The notes beneath the pieces were generated by a model. It saw only the letters and a list, made by a program, of their open reading frames with translations. It searched no databases and was not told the DNA's origin. A stretch of 64,000 nucleotides of DNA from NCBI RefSeq assembly GCF_900129635.1, contig NZ_FSRB01000002.1, forward strand, positions 1 through 64,000, given 5' to 3'. The stretch is from Singulisphaera sp. GP187 (GTDB lineage Bacteria; Planctomycetota; Planctomycetia; Isosphaerales; Isosphaeraceae). Made by a program: the position numbers and the translations under genes. The stretch's first letter is position 1; each line of letters begins with the position of its first letter. This document shows positions 54,746 through 63,608 of this stretch, piece by piece.

Positions 54746-56191
54746 TCAAGGCTGGCGGTCCCCGGCTCCCAATCGATGGACACGGGGGGTAAGGAAGACA
54801 AGGACCAGGGAATAGATCACAATGGTCCGGATCAAGTTGGTCAGGTGGGCACCCAAGTCTGAGATAGGCATACCAAAGCCGTGGATGAGGAAAGGGGCCA
54901 GGGGAATCAAGCGGATTGAGGTCAACCGAATCGCGACGGCCCCTGCGATCCGGCCCAGCATCCCGAAGACGAAGAGTCCAAAAACGACGCCCATCCAGCC
55001 GAAATTCAGGTACATGTCGCCGGGGACCGTCTGCGACTCCGCCGAGTCACCGGGCATTCTGTAGATTTCCTTGTACACCCAACCGCCATGCGAAGGGCTG
55101 GGCTTCGACGGCCAGACCGCTCGCGGGATGACGCTGAAGATAGGGTAAAGGTAATCGATCCCGTACCAGCGCGTTCCGGTCGTGTCCACGTACTGCATCA
55201 CCATCGCGAACTGCTCGAAGTTCCCCGAGACCAGGACGATTTCCTTGCCGGAGTCCGCAAACGAATCCAAGACCGAGACCGATTCGAACGACTCCGCCAT
55301 CCCGTCGATAAGCCCACGCCCGATGGACCCAATGTCACCGCGTTGGACCCGCCCTTCGTTATAGGCCCTGCGTGCGGCAAGGTTGATCGGAAAGAGCACC
55401 AAGAGCACAAGGGCACCTGTCAGCATGAGTCGATACGGCCCACGCCGTCTTATGACCGCGTAAATGATCCCCAAATAGATGAACCGATAGATCAGCATTC
55501 CCTTAAAGCCGAGCAGCAGGATGGTGCCCAACTCCACACCCAGCATCGCCAAGAACGGAGTCCATCGAGGCCTTTCCTGCTTCAAAAGGATGCAAGCGTA
55601 GAGCAGCATCGACAGCGTGGCGAACCCGTCGATCAGGTTGAGGAACTGAATGTAACCTGACGCCTCTGAGACCAACGTCAAGTCGGAGAAATAGCCAGTG
55701 ATTCCACTGACAATCATGTACAGACGGGCGGAGATCCCGATGCCGAATGCGCCCCAGATCCGAAGCATCATCGGCTCAAATTGGTCGTCCGCGGTCAACT
55801 TGGCGAGTTGGTTGGCCAACCGCTCGCCCAGCCGCCGGGCCACGGGTTGCGCAAATCCCAACCAGAGCATGGCGTTGCCCGCCAGAACAAGCATCGCGGC
55901 CTTTTTGAGTGCTTCGTCCGTTAAGTCAGAGTGCCAGCTGTTCTCATTGTATCTAATGATGTTGAACCACCCCAGGCGGAGCGTCATCGATTCCAGGCCG
56001 AAGAGCACGGTCGGAGTCAGGAGCAAGTACGCGAGGGGATCAAGCCCTGAGGGCTTGAGCACAACCATGCCAGCAATCGTCAGAATCGTCAAAATCAGCA
56101 GATAAGCCCAAGCATCCCACATCTCGGGATCGATCATGGAGAAGCTCAGCATGAGCATCGTGCCGAAGAAGCACGCAAGAGCGGGTCTCAT
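54746..56191 (-). CDS. Wzy-like O-antigen/exopolysaccharide polymerase (multi-pass membrane protein)
   Basis: A 481-residue protein with roughly ten to twelve membrane segments and a large polar loop around residues 300-380 ('ARRAYNEGRVQRGDIGSIGR', 'DYLYPIFSVIPRAVWPSKPS'). That layout and the 'IPRAVWPSKPSP' block are seen in oligosaccharide-repeat-unit polymerases of the Wzy type. It would join lipid-linked repeat units at the outer face of the membrane. ATG 56191 has a perfect AAAGGAGG site; the open frame to 56317 is upstream of it. It sits next to the flippase gene, as usual for Wzx/Wzy systems. Family identity is from topology and context, so moderate confidence. Confidence 0.75.
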   Translation of the reverse strand: MRPALACFFGTMLMLSFSMIDPEMWDAWAYLLILTILTIAGMVVLKPSGLDPLAYLLLTPTVLFGLESMTLRLGWFNIIRYNENSWHSDLTDEALKKAAMLVLAGNAMLWLGFAQPVARRLGERLANQLAKLTADDQFEPMMLRIWGAFGIGISARLYMIVSGITGYFSDLTLVSEASGYIQFLNLIDGFATLSMLLYACILLKQERPRWTPFLAMLGVELGTILLLGFKGMLIYRFIYLGIIYAVIRRRGPYRLMLTGALVLLVLFPINLAARRAYNEGRVQRGDIGSIGRGLIDGMAESFESVSVLDSFADSGKEIVLVSGNFEQFAMVMQYVDTTGTRWYGIDYLYPIFSVIPRAVWPSKPSPSHGGWVYKEIYRMPGDSAESQTVPGDMYLNFGWMGVVFGLFVFGMLGRIAGAVAIRLTSIRLIPLAPFLIHGFGMPISDLGAHLTNLIRTIVIYSLVLVFLTPRVHRLGAGDRQP

Positions 56192-56497
56192 GCTAATCCT
56201 CCTTTGGCCACGAAATGATGAACCGGGGGGACGAGCCGTCCTCTGCTGCGTAGGACAGACGCCTGGTCCATCACAGTTGAGCGGGGCTGAGGCCTCCTGG
56301 TTTCCTCCACCGGACACGCGGGCCGGCCGGAGTGAGGCCGTTAACGACGCACCGGTGAATTCCGCCCGAATCGGAGACGCAAATCTTGACGTCCCGCGCG
56401 ACCATGGCGAATGCCCTGGTCCAGTGGATCGCCGGATCCCGATCCGGTTGCCACGCCCTCAGCAATCAACCACGAGACGGCCAACAATCCACGGCCT
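56192..56497. other. Intergenic region between flippase and polymerase genes
   Basis: 306 bp. Open frames here are antisense or out-of-frame to nothing recognisable. The ribosome-binding site of the polymerase gene lies at its left end. No hairpin of note was seen. Confidence 0.4.
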
Positions 56498-58087
56498 TCA
56501 TGCCCATCCCACACGTTTGCGGATCGTACGCAACAGGTCCTTTTCATTCGGTCCCAACCCGAAGCGCAGGAACAGAGAGGCGTGTGCGAGAGTCGTCGCC
56601 ACCGCACCCAGGACGAGATGAGCCCAACTCGGCTCGAGCGGCAACAGGAGAAAGAGACGGGCCACAACCACGGCGGCGACGATGGCCGGCAGCACGGGCA
56701 GGATCGAGCACCGAACCAATTCTCCGAACCGGCAACCGGCGATCCGAAGCCCGACGTAAGGGAGATACCACCCACTGCACACCGTCTGAGCCACGAGCGT
56801 TCCCAGCGCCACGCCCAACAGTCCCATTCGGCGCACCAGGACAATCGACAGGACCAGGTTCAGCAATCCCTCGAAAATCAGTAGGATCGAGTATCGCTTA
56901 TGATTCAACGTCCCCAATACGATCATCTCGAACAACACGCCAAACGTCTTGATCGCGAAAATCGCCACCAGCACCAGGAACACAGGCAGGGAGACCACTC
57001 GCTCCGGTCCGACCCAGAGCCGCAGAAATTCCTGGCCAAAGCTGGCGTAGCCGACAAGCAGTAGCGCCTCCAGGGCCAGGCCGATCTTGGCGATCGTGAG
57101 GACCATCCCCCGAAGTCTTGACTCCTCCCCCAGCGCGTGGAGGGAAGTCGTCATGTGCGTCAACGCGTTGAGGACCGTCGAGAACATGACGTTCGAGAAG
57201 CTCAGCAACTGCATCGCCACTGCGAACGGTGTCACCGCCGCCGTGCCCAGCGCCACCGAGATCACAATGTTGTCCGTGCTCCAGATCAAGGCGCTGCCCA
57301 TCGCGACCACGCAGTACTGGAGGCTCGGGGCGAAAATGCTCCGGGCGATCTTGACGTCGAATTGCGACGAACGCAGATTCAGATCCGGGAAGGCCCGCCG
57401 GGTCACTCTCCAGTAAAGAAACGCGGTACCCGCCTGGTGCAGGGACGTCACGATCGCGAGCGAAATCACTCCGCCACCAAGCAAGACGACGGCGATCCCC
57501 GCCCCCAAGAGGACCAACCGGAGCATCGCCGAGATACTCTGCTCGAGGTCGACTCGCTGGAGAACACGGATTGCTCCCGCGAACACCTCTGAGAACTGCG
57601 AGACCAACGACCCTGCCGCGAGGACGAGCAGGACGCAGAGCATCATGAAGAACTGGGGGTCATGTCCCCCGCGCCACCAGTCCCCGAAGGTCACGCCGGC
57701 CATGACCAGCATGACGAGTCCGAGGGAGATTGTGGCGAAACCCACACCGATCACGCCGCTCGTGACCATCACGCTGCCGACTTCGCGGTCCTCTCCGCAG
57801 GCATAAGCCCGAGTCGCCCTCATTGTCCCTGTCACGGACATACTGTTCGACCCCAGCCGTAGGTAATTGATGATGCTGGAGGCCGTCAACCAGAGACCGA
57901 ACTGCGTGTTGCCGAGATGGCCGACATAGATCCGCGTCGTGATCAGGCCGGCGGCCATGGCCACCCCGCTCTGAAGATATGACGCCCCGATCCCGGCCAG
58001 CATCAAACGTCGCCCGGCGACCCGAGAGTGACTGGCGCCGGAAAGGTCCGACGACGCCTCGGCGGAATCTTCGAGGATCGGCATCAA
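56498..58087 (-). CDS. Wzx-like polysaccharide flippase (MATE/MOP superfamily)
   Basis: A 529-residue protein with about twelve to fourteen membrane segments. The N-terminal helix pair 'MLAGIGASYLQSGVAMAAGL' followed by 'TRIYVGHLGNTQFGLWLTAS' is the characteristic start of polysaccharide transporters of the MOP superfamily, and 'STDNIVISVALGTAAVTPFA' is the conserved central segment. It would translocate the undecaprenyl-linked repeat unit across the inner membrane. The 45-residue acidic N-terminal tail is unusual. Its promoter must be in the 299-bp gap upstream, after the terminator of the preceding unit. Confidence 0.9.
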   Translation of the reverse strand: MMPILEDSAEASSDLSGASHSRVAGRRLMLAGIGASYLQSGVAMAAGLITTRIYVGHLGNTQFGLWLTASSIINYLRLGSNSMSVTGTMRATRAYACGEDREVGSVMVTSGVIGVGFATISLGLVMLVMAGVTFGDWWRGGHDPQFFMMLCVLLVLAAGSLVSQFSEVFAGAIRVLQRVDLEQSISAMLRLVLLGAGIAVVLLGGGVISLAIVTSLHQAGTAFLYWRVTRRAFPDLNLRSSQFDVKIARSIFAPSLQYCVVAMGSALIWSTDNIVISVALGTAAVTPFAVAMQLLSFSNVMFSTVLNALTHMTTSLHALGEESRLRGMVLTIAKIGLALEALLLVGYASFGQEFLRLWVGPERVVSLPVFLVLVAIFAIKTFGVLFEMIVLGTLNHKRYSILLIFEGLLNLVLSIVLVRRMGLLGVALGTLVAQTVCSGWYLPYVGLRIAGCRFGELVRCSILPVLPAIVAAVVVARLFLLLPLEPSWAHLVLGAVATTLAHASLFLRFGLGPNEKDLLRTIRKRVGWA

Positions 58088-58264
58088 AATCGCGTTTCCA
58101 ATTCGAGCGTGACGGGCGGGAGCTTAGCGCGGACTCCGTCCCCGTCGGTTACACCGATCGTTGGGAACCTGGATCGGCGTGGCAAAGAGACCACGACCGG
58201 AGCCTGCTACTCGTCGAGCCTAGGCCTCTGTTTGCAGGGCGAAAACCCCACCTCGGGTTCCGAT

Positions 58265-58302
58265 AAAAAACATACCGAAGTGCCCAAACCAACACCCTTC
58301 GG
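58265..58302 (-). terminator. Hairpin plus T tract after the bi-domain oxidoreductase gene
   Basis: CCGAAG (58275-58280) pairs with CTTCGG (58297-58302). On the minus strand the stem is followed by TATG and six T (A run 58265-58270). It lies about 85 nt past the stop at 58387, a reasonable distance for an intrinsic terminator. The stem is only 6 bp with a 16-nt loop, so it may be weak. Confidence 0.45.
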
Positions 58303-58386
58303 AGCGCCGCGTGAGACAAACTTAAGGCAAGTTTAACGATCTGTCAAGGATTGAGAAAAATGCGGATTAAGACAGATCACACACGA

Positions 58387-60633
58387 TCATGGGTCGACTT
58401 GGTCCCCGGATAGGCAACCGGCATCACCCGGATCGGTCGTCTCACCAACGCCTTCCCAGAAAGCCGTAAGGTCCAACGGCACCGTTCTTTGAGTGCGAAT
58501 GCTCTCCATCGCCGCGTAGGCCGCGAGGTGCGTGGCGACGAGCTCCGTCGCGGGGATCGGTGACGGCGATCCCTCCCGAGTGACAGACAACAGCGTCTCC
58601 CACTCGCCACGATGCCCCTTGTCGGTGCGCAGCCAGGCCCGGCGGTGAGTCCGCCGTCGGCCCGCGATCAGCTCGAGGCTCCGGTAGTCGTCGAGCACCG
58701 CCACCCGACCGTCGCCGATCGCCTCGATCCGTTCCTTGCTGAACGAGCGGTGCCCGCCGGCCGTATAGATGATCGTCCCGACCGACCCGTCGGCGTAAGT
58801 CAAAGTCATGGCAACTTCGTCACCGACCAAGTGGCCACCAGCCTGCAGGGCGCGGGCATTGACTTCCAGCGGGGGCGACCCGATCAGGAATTGGAGCAGG
58901 TCGATCCAGTGACAGCCCTCGCCGATGATTCGTCCCCCGCCGATGGCCGGATCCTGGGTCCAGTGGCTCGCCGGGATCGCTCCGGCGTTGATCCGGCAGG
59001 TCACCATCAAGGGGCCGCGGCGCGGGGCAAGGAACCGGTGCATCTCTTGCACCATCGGGGCGAACCGGCGATTGAACCCGACCATCAGTCGGCGCTCGGT
59101 TTCCTGCTGCACGCTCATGACCGCGGCGAGCTCCGTGACGTTGAGCGCCAGCGGCTTCTCGACGAAGACGTCTTTGCCCGCGCGCATCCCCGCGATCACC
59201 TGGCGGGCGTGAAGATCATGGCGGGTGAGGATGGCCAACCAGTTGATCTTCTCGTCCTGGAGCAGTGACGCCTCGTCGGAGGCGCAGTAGGCAAAGCCGA
59301 ACCGGGAACCCAAGGTCCGAGCGGTCAGCCCCGAACCCGAAGCGATCGCCACGGGTTCGATACCGGGCACCTTCCGGATCGCCGGCAAGAGGGTGCTGCT
59401 GGCGAAGTTGCCGGCTCCAAGGACTCCGAGCCGGATGCCGGTCGGCTCGGCCGGGCGCGTACCTCGGCTCGGGGTCGCTTGGGGAAGCTCGATGCGCCCA
59501 GGCAGCACGCGTTCGCGCTCGTACTCAAGGATCACGCCCAGGAACGGTTCGTCGACCTTCCTCGTGATCACGTCGTAGGCGCGGAGGGCGTCCTCGATCG
59601 CGAAGCGATGCGTGATCAGCGGTTCGATCCGAACGGCGCCGGTGGCCAGCATCTGCGCAAACGCTTCCATGTTCCGCTGTTCGGTCCAGCGCACGTAGCC
59701 GTAGGGATAGTCTCGACCTTCCTCTTCGTATTGGGAGTCGTACCGACCCGGGCCATAGGACCGGCTCAGGCGGAGGTCGAGTTCCTTCTCGAAGTAGATC
59801 TTGCGGGGGACGGTCAGGCCGACCGCTCCGACGGCGACGACGACGCCACGGTCACGAGCCAGATCGCCGGCCAGCTCGATCGGCCCGTTGTCCTTGGTGT
59901 CGGCCGTGATCAGGACGGCGTCGAACCCTCGGCCTCCGCTCTGACTCAGGCCCAGGGCGGCCGCGTCGTCGGGCGATCCCACGGCGTCGGCCCCCAGTGA
60001 CCGCGCCAGCTCGGCCCGCTTGGGGTCGAGGTCGACGCCCAGCACCTGGCAGCCGGCCGCCTTGAGCATCTGAACGGTGAGCTGTCCGAGGAGCCCCAGG
60101 CCGATCACGGCGACCTTGTGGCCGAGGACCACGTCGGCCTGGCGAATGCCCTGCAAGGCGATGGCCCCCACGGTGACGAAGGCGCCGGCCTCGAACGAGA
60201 CATGGTCGGCCAGCTTCACGGCCAGGTTGCGGGGAATGGACGTTTCTTCCGCGTGCGAGGCGTAGCCGGCCCCCGCGCAGGCGACGCGGTCGCCCGCCTG
60301 GAACGACTCGACCTCAGCGCCCACGGCGACGACGATTCCGGCCGAGCTGTATCCCAGCGGCAAGGGCTGGTCCAGCTTGTTCCGGACGCTGTCCAGGGTG
60401 CTCAGGACCCCTTCGCGTTTCGCCTTATCCACGACCTGTCGGACCAGGTCCGGTCGCGCCCGCGCCTTGCCGATCAAGTCCTTGCCGGCGAAGTCAATAA
60501 TCATTCGCTCGGTCCCGGCCGAGACCAGGCTGGCGGCGGTGTGGACCAGGATTCCTCGAGCGCGGAGAACGGGCGACGGTACGTCCTGGACAACCAGCTC
60601 GCCGGTCTTAAACGATTGAATGACTTGTCTCAT
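58387..60633 (-). CDS. Bi-domain oxidoreductase: zinc-type alcohol dehydrogenase fused to Gfo/Idh/MocA
   Basis: A 748-residue protein. Residues 1-370 are a medium-chain dehydrogenase ('LPLGYSSAGIVVAVGAEVES', 'VAVIGLGLLGQLTVQMLKAA', 'LGVDLDPKRAELARSLGADA'). From about 398 follows a Gfo/Idh/MocA domain ('IRLGVLGAGNFASSTLLPAI', 'KDVFVEKPLALNVTEL', 'IGEGCHWIDLLQFLIGSP'). This fusion recurs next to heparinase II/III genes in exopolysaccharide loci, where it presumably oxidises or reduces a sugar intermediate (family context; exact reaction unproven). It starts at ATG 60633, 198 bp from the heparinase gene, and is followed by a hairpin with T tract. Confidence 0.9.
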   Translation of the reverse strand: MRQVIQSFKTGELVVQDVPSPVLRARGILVHTAASLVSAGTERMIIDFAGKDLIGKARARPDLVRQVVDKAKREGVLSTLDSVRNKLDQPLPLGYSSAGIVVAVGAEVESFQAGDRVACAGAGYASHAEETSIPRNLAVKLADHVSFEAGAFVTVGAIALQGIRQADVVLGHKVAVIGLGLLGQLTVQMLKAAGCQVLGVDLDPKRAELARSLGADAVGSPDDAAALGLSQSGGRGFDAVLITADTKDNGPIELAGDLARDRGVVVAVGAVGLTVPRKIYFEKELDLRLSRSYGPGRYDSQYEEEGRDYPYGYVRWTEQRNMEAFAQMLATGAVRIEPLITHRFAIEDALRAYDVITRKVDEPFLGVILEYERERVLPGRIELPQATPSRGTRPAEPTGIRLGVLGAGNFASSTLLPAIRKVPGIEPVAIASGSGLTARTLGSRFGFAYCASDEASLLQDEKINWLAILTRHDLHARQVIAGMRAGKDVFVEKPLALNVTELAAVMSVQQETERRLMVGFNRRFAPMVQEMHRFLAPRRGPLMVTCRINAGAIPASHWTQDPAIGGGRIIGEGCHWIDLLQFLIGSPPLEVNARALQAGGHLVGDEVAMTLTYADGSVGTIIYTAGGHRSFSKERIEAIGDGRVAVLDDYRSLELIAGRRRTHRRAWLRTDKGHRGEWETLLSVTREGSPSPIPATELVATHLAAYAAMESIRTQRTVPLDLTAFWEGVGETTDPGDAGCLSGDQVDP

Positions 60634-60831
60634 GGTCGATTCGTGAATCGCCTCCGGGAAGGGGAATTCGGGGTTGCCTCAACGGCCGAAGCCATCAGGC
60701 CGACCTGGATCCTCATCGAGTCACCGTGAGGAGCCAACGGGAACAGGTCAGGGTACGGTCATCGGAACCGCCTCGGCGCGATCCCAGTCCGGAGTGACTT
60801 CGCCGTCGCACGATCGGAGGGGCGAACGCTC

Positions 60832-62514
60832 TCAGGGATGTTCAGCCACGAGCGCGAAACCACCCCCGCACGGGGCCGCCCCATAGTCGAGGACGACCTG
60901 GATCGTCGGCACGCGGACCCCGAAGTCCGGGGACCACCAGGCTTCGACGAGGGTCATCGGGCTGGCGCTCTGGAGTGAGAGGATCACTTCCTGGTTCTCG
61001 ATCCGGATCTGCCCCGGCTGCGGGGTGAGCCGGCAGTCCGGGTGGAACAAAAGCCGGGCGCGCACCGGCTGGCCGGCCCCTCCCTGGACGGTATCCTCGA
61101 CCTGGATCCGGTCCTTCGTCACCACGAACCGGCGGCGATGACGCGGGCCGCCGGCAAGCCGCGCGTAGCCGTCGTGCGACCCTTCGAGCTCGAGCTCGTC
61201 CCGGCCCAGGCGGAAGTTGTGGCAACGGACTCGAGCCCGCCGCGCCACGCGAAACGAGCTCCAGAACTCGCACTGGTCGGCGTCGCCGACGGTCACCGTG
61301 TTGTGCGACGTGGTGCTCCGCGAGTAATCCCTCAACCGTCCCGCCCGATACTCATAGACGCCCGCATCCACGAGGATTCGACGGCCGGCACGGGTCCACT
61401 CGAACGCGAGAATGTCGCCCTGGGCATGAGCGGGCAGGAAATCCGGGCAGACAGCCCCGCAGTCGGCGAGGAAGAGGTCCGACCCCGACCGCAACCCGTA
61501 GTAGCCGGCATCCTCCAGCGCGAAGGCGGGACGGGCCGTGATCTCCTTGCCGGTCAGGGTTCGGTAGACGTCGATGCAGACGTCGGTCGGGTAGGTCATG
61601 TTCAGCCCGCCGTCGTTGAACAGGCTGATCTGGCCGTCGGGGTGGGTCAGATCGATCAACGCCTGGGCCATCCGGTCGAGGGCGCGTCCGAGTGCCACCC
61701 GGCACGGGCCGGGACGGATGACATGGAAGCACTCCAGCAGGTCGGCGAAGACCTGGGTGTGGTAGGCCGGGCTCCGTTCGTAATGGAGGCCGTCGGGCGG
61801 GACCTGTTCTTCCAGTTCTCGGAGCAGGAGACGCTCGCCCAGCCGGCCCCAGCCGGCGGCCTCGGGGCCTGTGAAGAAACGGCTCGCCCACAGGAGGGTC
61901 TTGAGGTTCTTGACCAGGTGGTTGCCGAGGACGTCGAGTTCCAGGTTGTTCCGGAGGAACCGGAGCTGGGCCGCGAGCGAACCGAGGATCGTGGCCGCGA
62001 CCCGGGGATCGTCAACCCCCTGCGCGGCGAATTGCTGCATCCAGACGACGCAACGGAGCGAGAGGACGTAGCTACTCCAACCGCCCAACCAGTAGGCGGA
62101 CCGGTAGGGGGGATTCTGGACGATCCAGTCGACCACCAAGGCGGCCCAGAGCTCCTCGGGAAGCCCCTCCAGATATTCCATGTAATGGAGGTGGAACCGG
62201 CCAAGGTGGTCGTCGGCCAGGTCCGCGGGCTGCCAATCCATCGGCAGCGCGAGCGCACATCGCTTGTTCAGAAAGCTGAGGAAGCGGGTCTCGCCCTCGT
62301 GCTCGACGAAGTGCCGACGGGGGGGAAACAGCGGAGTGGGTAGGTCTCGCGCCAGCGGGGGAACGGCGGGGACCGGCTGTCCTGGCCGCTGGACCAGGCC
62401 GCGCCGGGCGAGCCAGACCATGGTCCTGCGACGGGCCGTCAGCCAGACGCGCGCGCGGATCTGACTGGGCCGGAGGTGGCGGAGCGTACGGCCGGTCAGC
62501 AGCCAACGGTTCAT
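60832..62514 (-). CDS. Heparinase II/III family protein
   Basis: A 560-residue protein. The first 330 residues form the alpha/alpha-toroid region with 'NNLELDVLGNHLVKNLKTLL' (the family 'GNH' block) and 'YERSPAYHTQVFADLLECF'. The C-terminal beta-sandwich has 'RSTTSHNTVTVGDADQCEFW', whose His-Asn-Thr-Val block is the family signature. Members are uronic-acid polysaccharide lyases, and those inside exopolysaccharide loci may edit or degrade the polymer, or have other roles. No signal peptide is evident at the chosen ATG 62514, which overlaps the stop of the upstream gene as ATGA. This and the bi-domain oxidoreductase form a familiar pair. Confidence 0.9.
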   Translation of the reverse strand: MNRWLLTGRTLRHLRPSQIRARVWLTARRRTMVWLARRGLVQRPGQPVPAVPPLARDLPTPLFPPRRHFVEHEGETRFLSFLNKRCALALPMDWQPADLADDHLGRFHLHYMEYLEGLPEELWAALVVDWIVQNPPYRSAYWLGGWSSYVLSLRCVVWMQQFAAQGVDDPRVAATILGSLAAQLRFLRNNLELDVLGNHLVKNLKTLLWASRFFTGPEAAGWGRLGERLLLRELEEQVPPDGLHYERSPAYHTQVFADLLECFHVIRPGPCRVALGRALDRMAQALIDLTHPDGQISLFNDGGLNMTYPTDVCIDVYRTLTGKEITARPAFALEDAGYYGLRSGSDLFLADCGAVCPDFLPAHAQGDILAFEWTRAGRRILVDAGVYEYRAGRLRDYSRSTTSHNTVTVGDADQCEFWSSFRVARRARVRCHNFRLGRDELELEGSHDGYARLAGGPRHRRRFVVTKDRIQVEDTVQGGAGQPVRARLLFHPDCRLTPQPGQIRIENQEVILSLQSASPMTLVEAWWSPDFGVRVPTIQVVLDYGAAPCGGGFALVAEHP

Positions 62515-63605
62515 TGACCGGCCTCCCCGGCGGCTTGAGGCGCCGGATCTCGGGGATCGCCCGATTGCACGCCCAGGGCGACCGCGACCACCGGGCCGGC
62601 AGGGCCGCGCCGATGAGCCATCACCGCCAGAATCGCCAACGCGACCAGCGGAACCAACAGCGCCGCCCACCGGCCTTCGGTCCCCGCCTGCCCGTAGAGA
62701 GATCCCGCCAGGCAGCACCCGGCGCTCATCGCAAAGTAGATCAAGGTCGTAGCACGATGCGACATCCCCCCCCGGACGAGGAGTTGGTAGTTGTGCTCGC
62801 GGTGAGGCCGGAGCACGTTCTCGCCGCGAACCGCCCGCTTGAGCAGCGTGAACACGGCATCGAAGAGGAAGGCGCCGTGGACCAAAAGCAGCGCCGGCCC
62901 GGGCACGCCCGCACGCTCATGGGCAATCATCGAGAGCAGGGCCAGCGCGAACCCGAGCGTGACACTCCCCACGTCTCCCATGAATATTCGTGCCGTGGGA
63001 AAGTTGTGCGGCAGAAACCCGGCGGCAGCCCCACCGATGGCCGCCGCGACCACGGCGCCCGGCGCGTCGCCCCCCTGCCAGAGCAGCAGCCCGAGGGTCA
63101 GCGCGCTCAGGCTTGCCTGGCACGCGGCGATCCCGTTGATCCCATCCATGAAGTTGAAGAAGTTGCTGTACGCCACCACGAACGCGACCGCCAGCACCAG
63201 GCCCGCAACGTGCGGCACCCGGACGGCGGCCGAGGGCATGTCGATCGTCCCGACCGGCAGATCCAGGCCGACGATCGCCACCGCCGCCGCGCCCACCTGC
63301 ACCACCAGTCGCGTCGCGAACGACAGCGAGCGGAAGTCGTCCACCAGGCTCACCGCGGCGACCGCGGCGACGCATAGGCCGAACACCATCGCCTCGCGTC
63401 CTGGAACGCCGAACCAAGCCACCACAAGCGCGGTCCCCAGCACGATCGCCAGGCCGCCGCCGCGGGGCGTGGGGGCCTCGTGACTGGACCGCTCGTTCGG
63501 CCGGTCAATGCCCCCGAGCCGCAGGATCAACCAGCGCACGGGAAAGGCGAGCACCGCCGAGACGATCAGTGCCAGGAGCGCGACGAGGATCAGAAGCGAT
63601 TCCAC
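62511..63605 (-). CDS. WecA/MraY-type polyprenyl-phosphate sugar-1-phosphate transferase
   Basis: A 364-residue protein with about ten membrane segments. Catalytic blocks are 'VSLVDDFRSLS' (Asp-Asp), 'SNFFNFMDGINGIAACQAS', 'ARIFMGDVGSVTLGF', and 'PHREHNYQLL' (the WecA-type HIHH-like loop). It transfers a HexNAc-1-phosphate, or a related sugar phosphate, from UDP to undecaprenyl phosphate, the first step of a Wzx/Wzy-dependent glycan. It lies 3 bp after the SDR gene and overlaps the heparinase gene, so these three form one message. The C-terminal tail is Pro/Ala-rich. Confidence 0.92.
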   Translation of the reverse strand: MESLLILVALLALIVSAVLAFPVRWLILRLGGIDRPNERSSHEAPTPRGGGLAIVLGTALVVAWFGVPGREAMVFGLCVAAVAAVSLVDDFRSLSFATRLVVQVGAAAVAIVGLDLPVGTIDMPSAAVRVPHVAGLVLAVAFVVAYSNFFNFMDGINGIAACQASLSALTLGLLLWQGGDAPGAVVAAAIGGAAAGFLPHNFPTARIFMGDVGSVTLGFALALLSMIAHERAGVPGPALLLVHGAFLFDAVFTLLKRAVRGENVLRPHREHNYQLLVRGGMSHRATTLIYFAMSAGCCLAGSLYGQAGTEGRWAALLVPLVALAILAVMAHRRGPAGPVVAVALGVQSGDPRDPAPQAAGEAGQ

Positions 63606-63608
63606 GGC

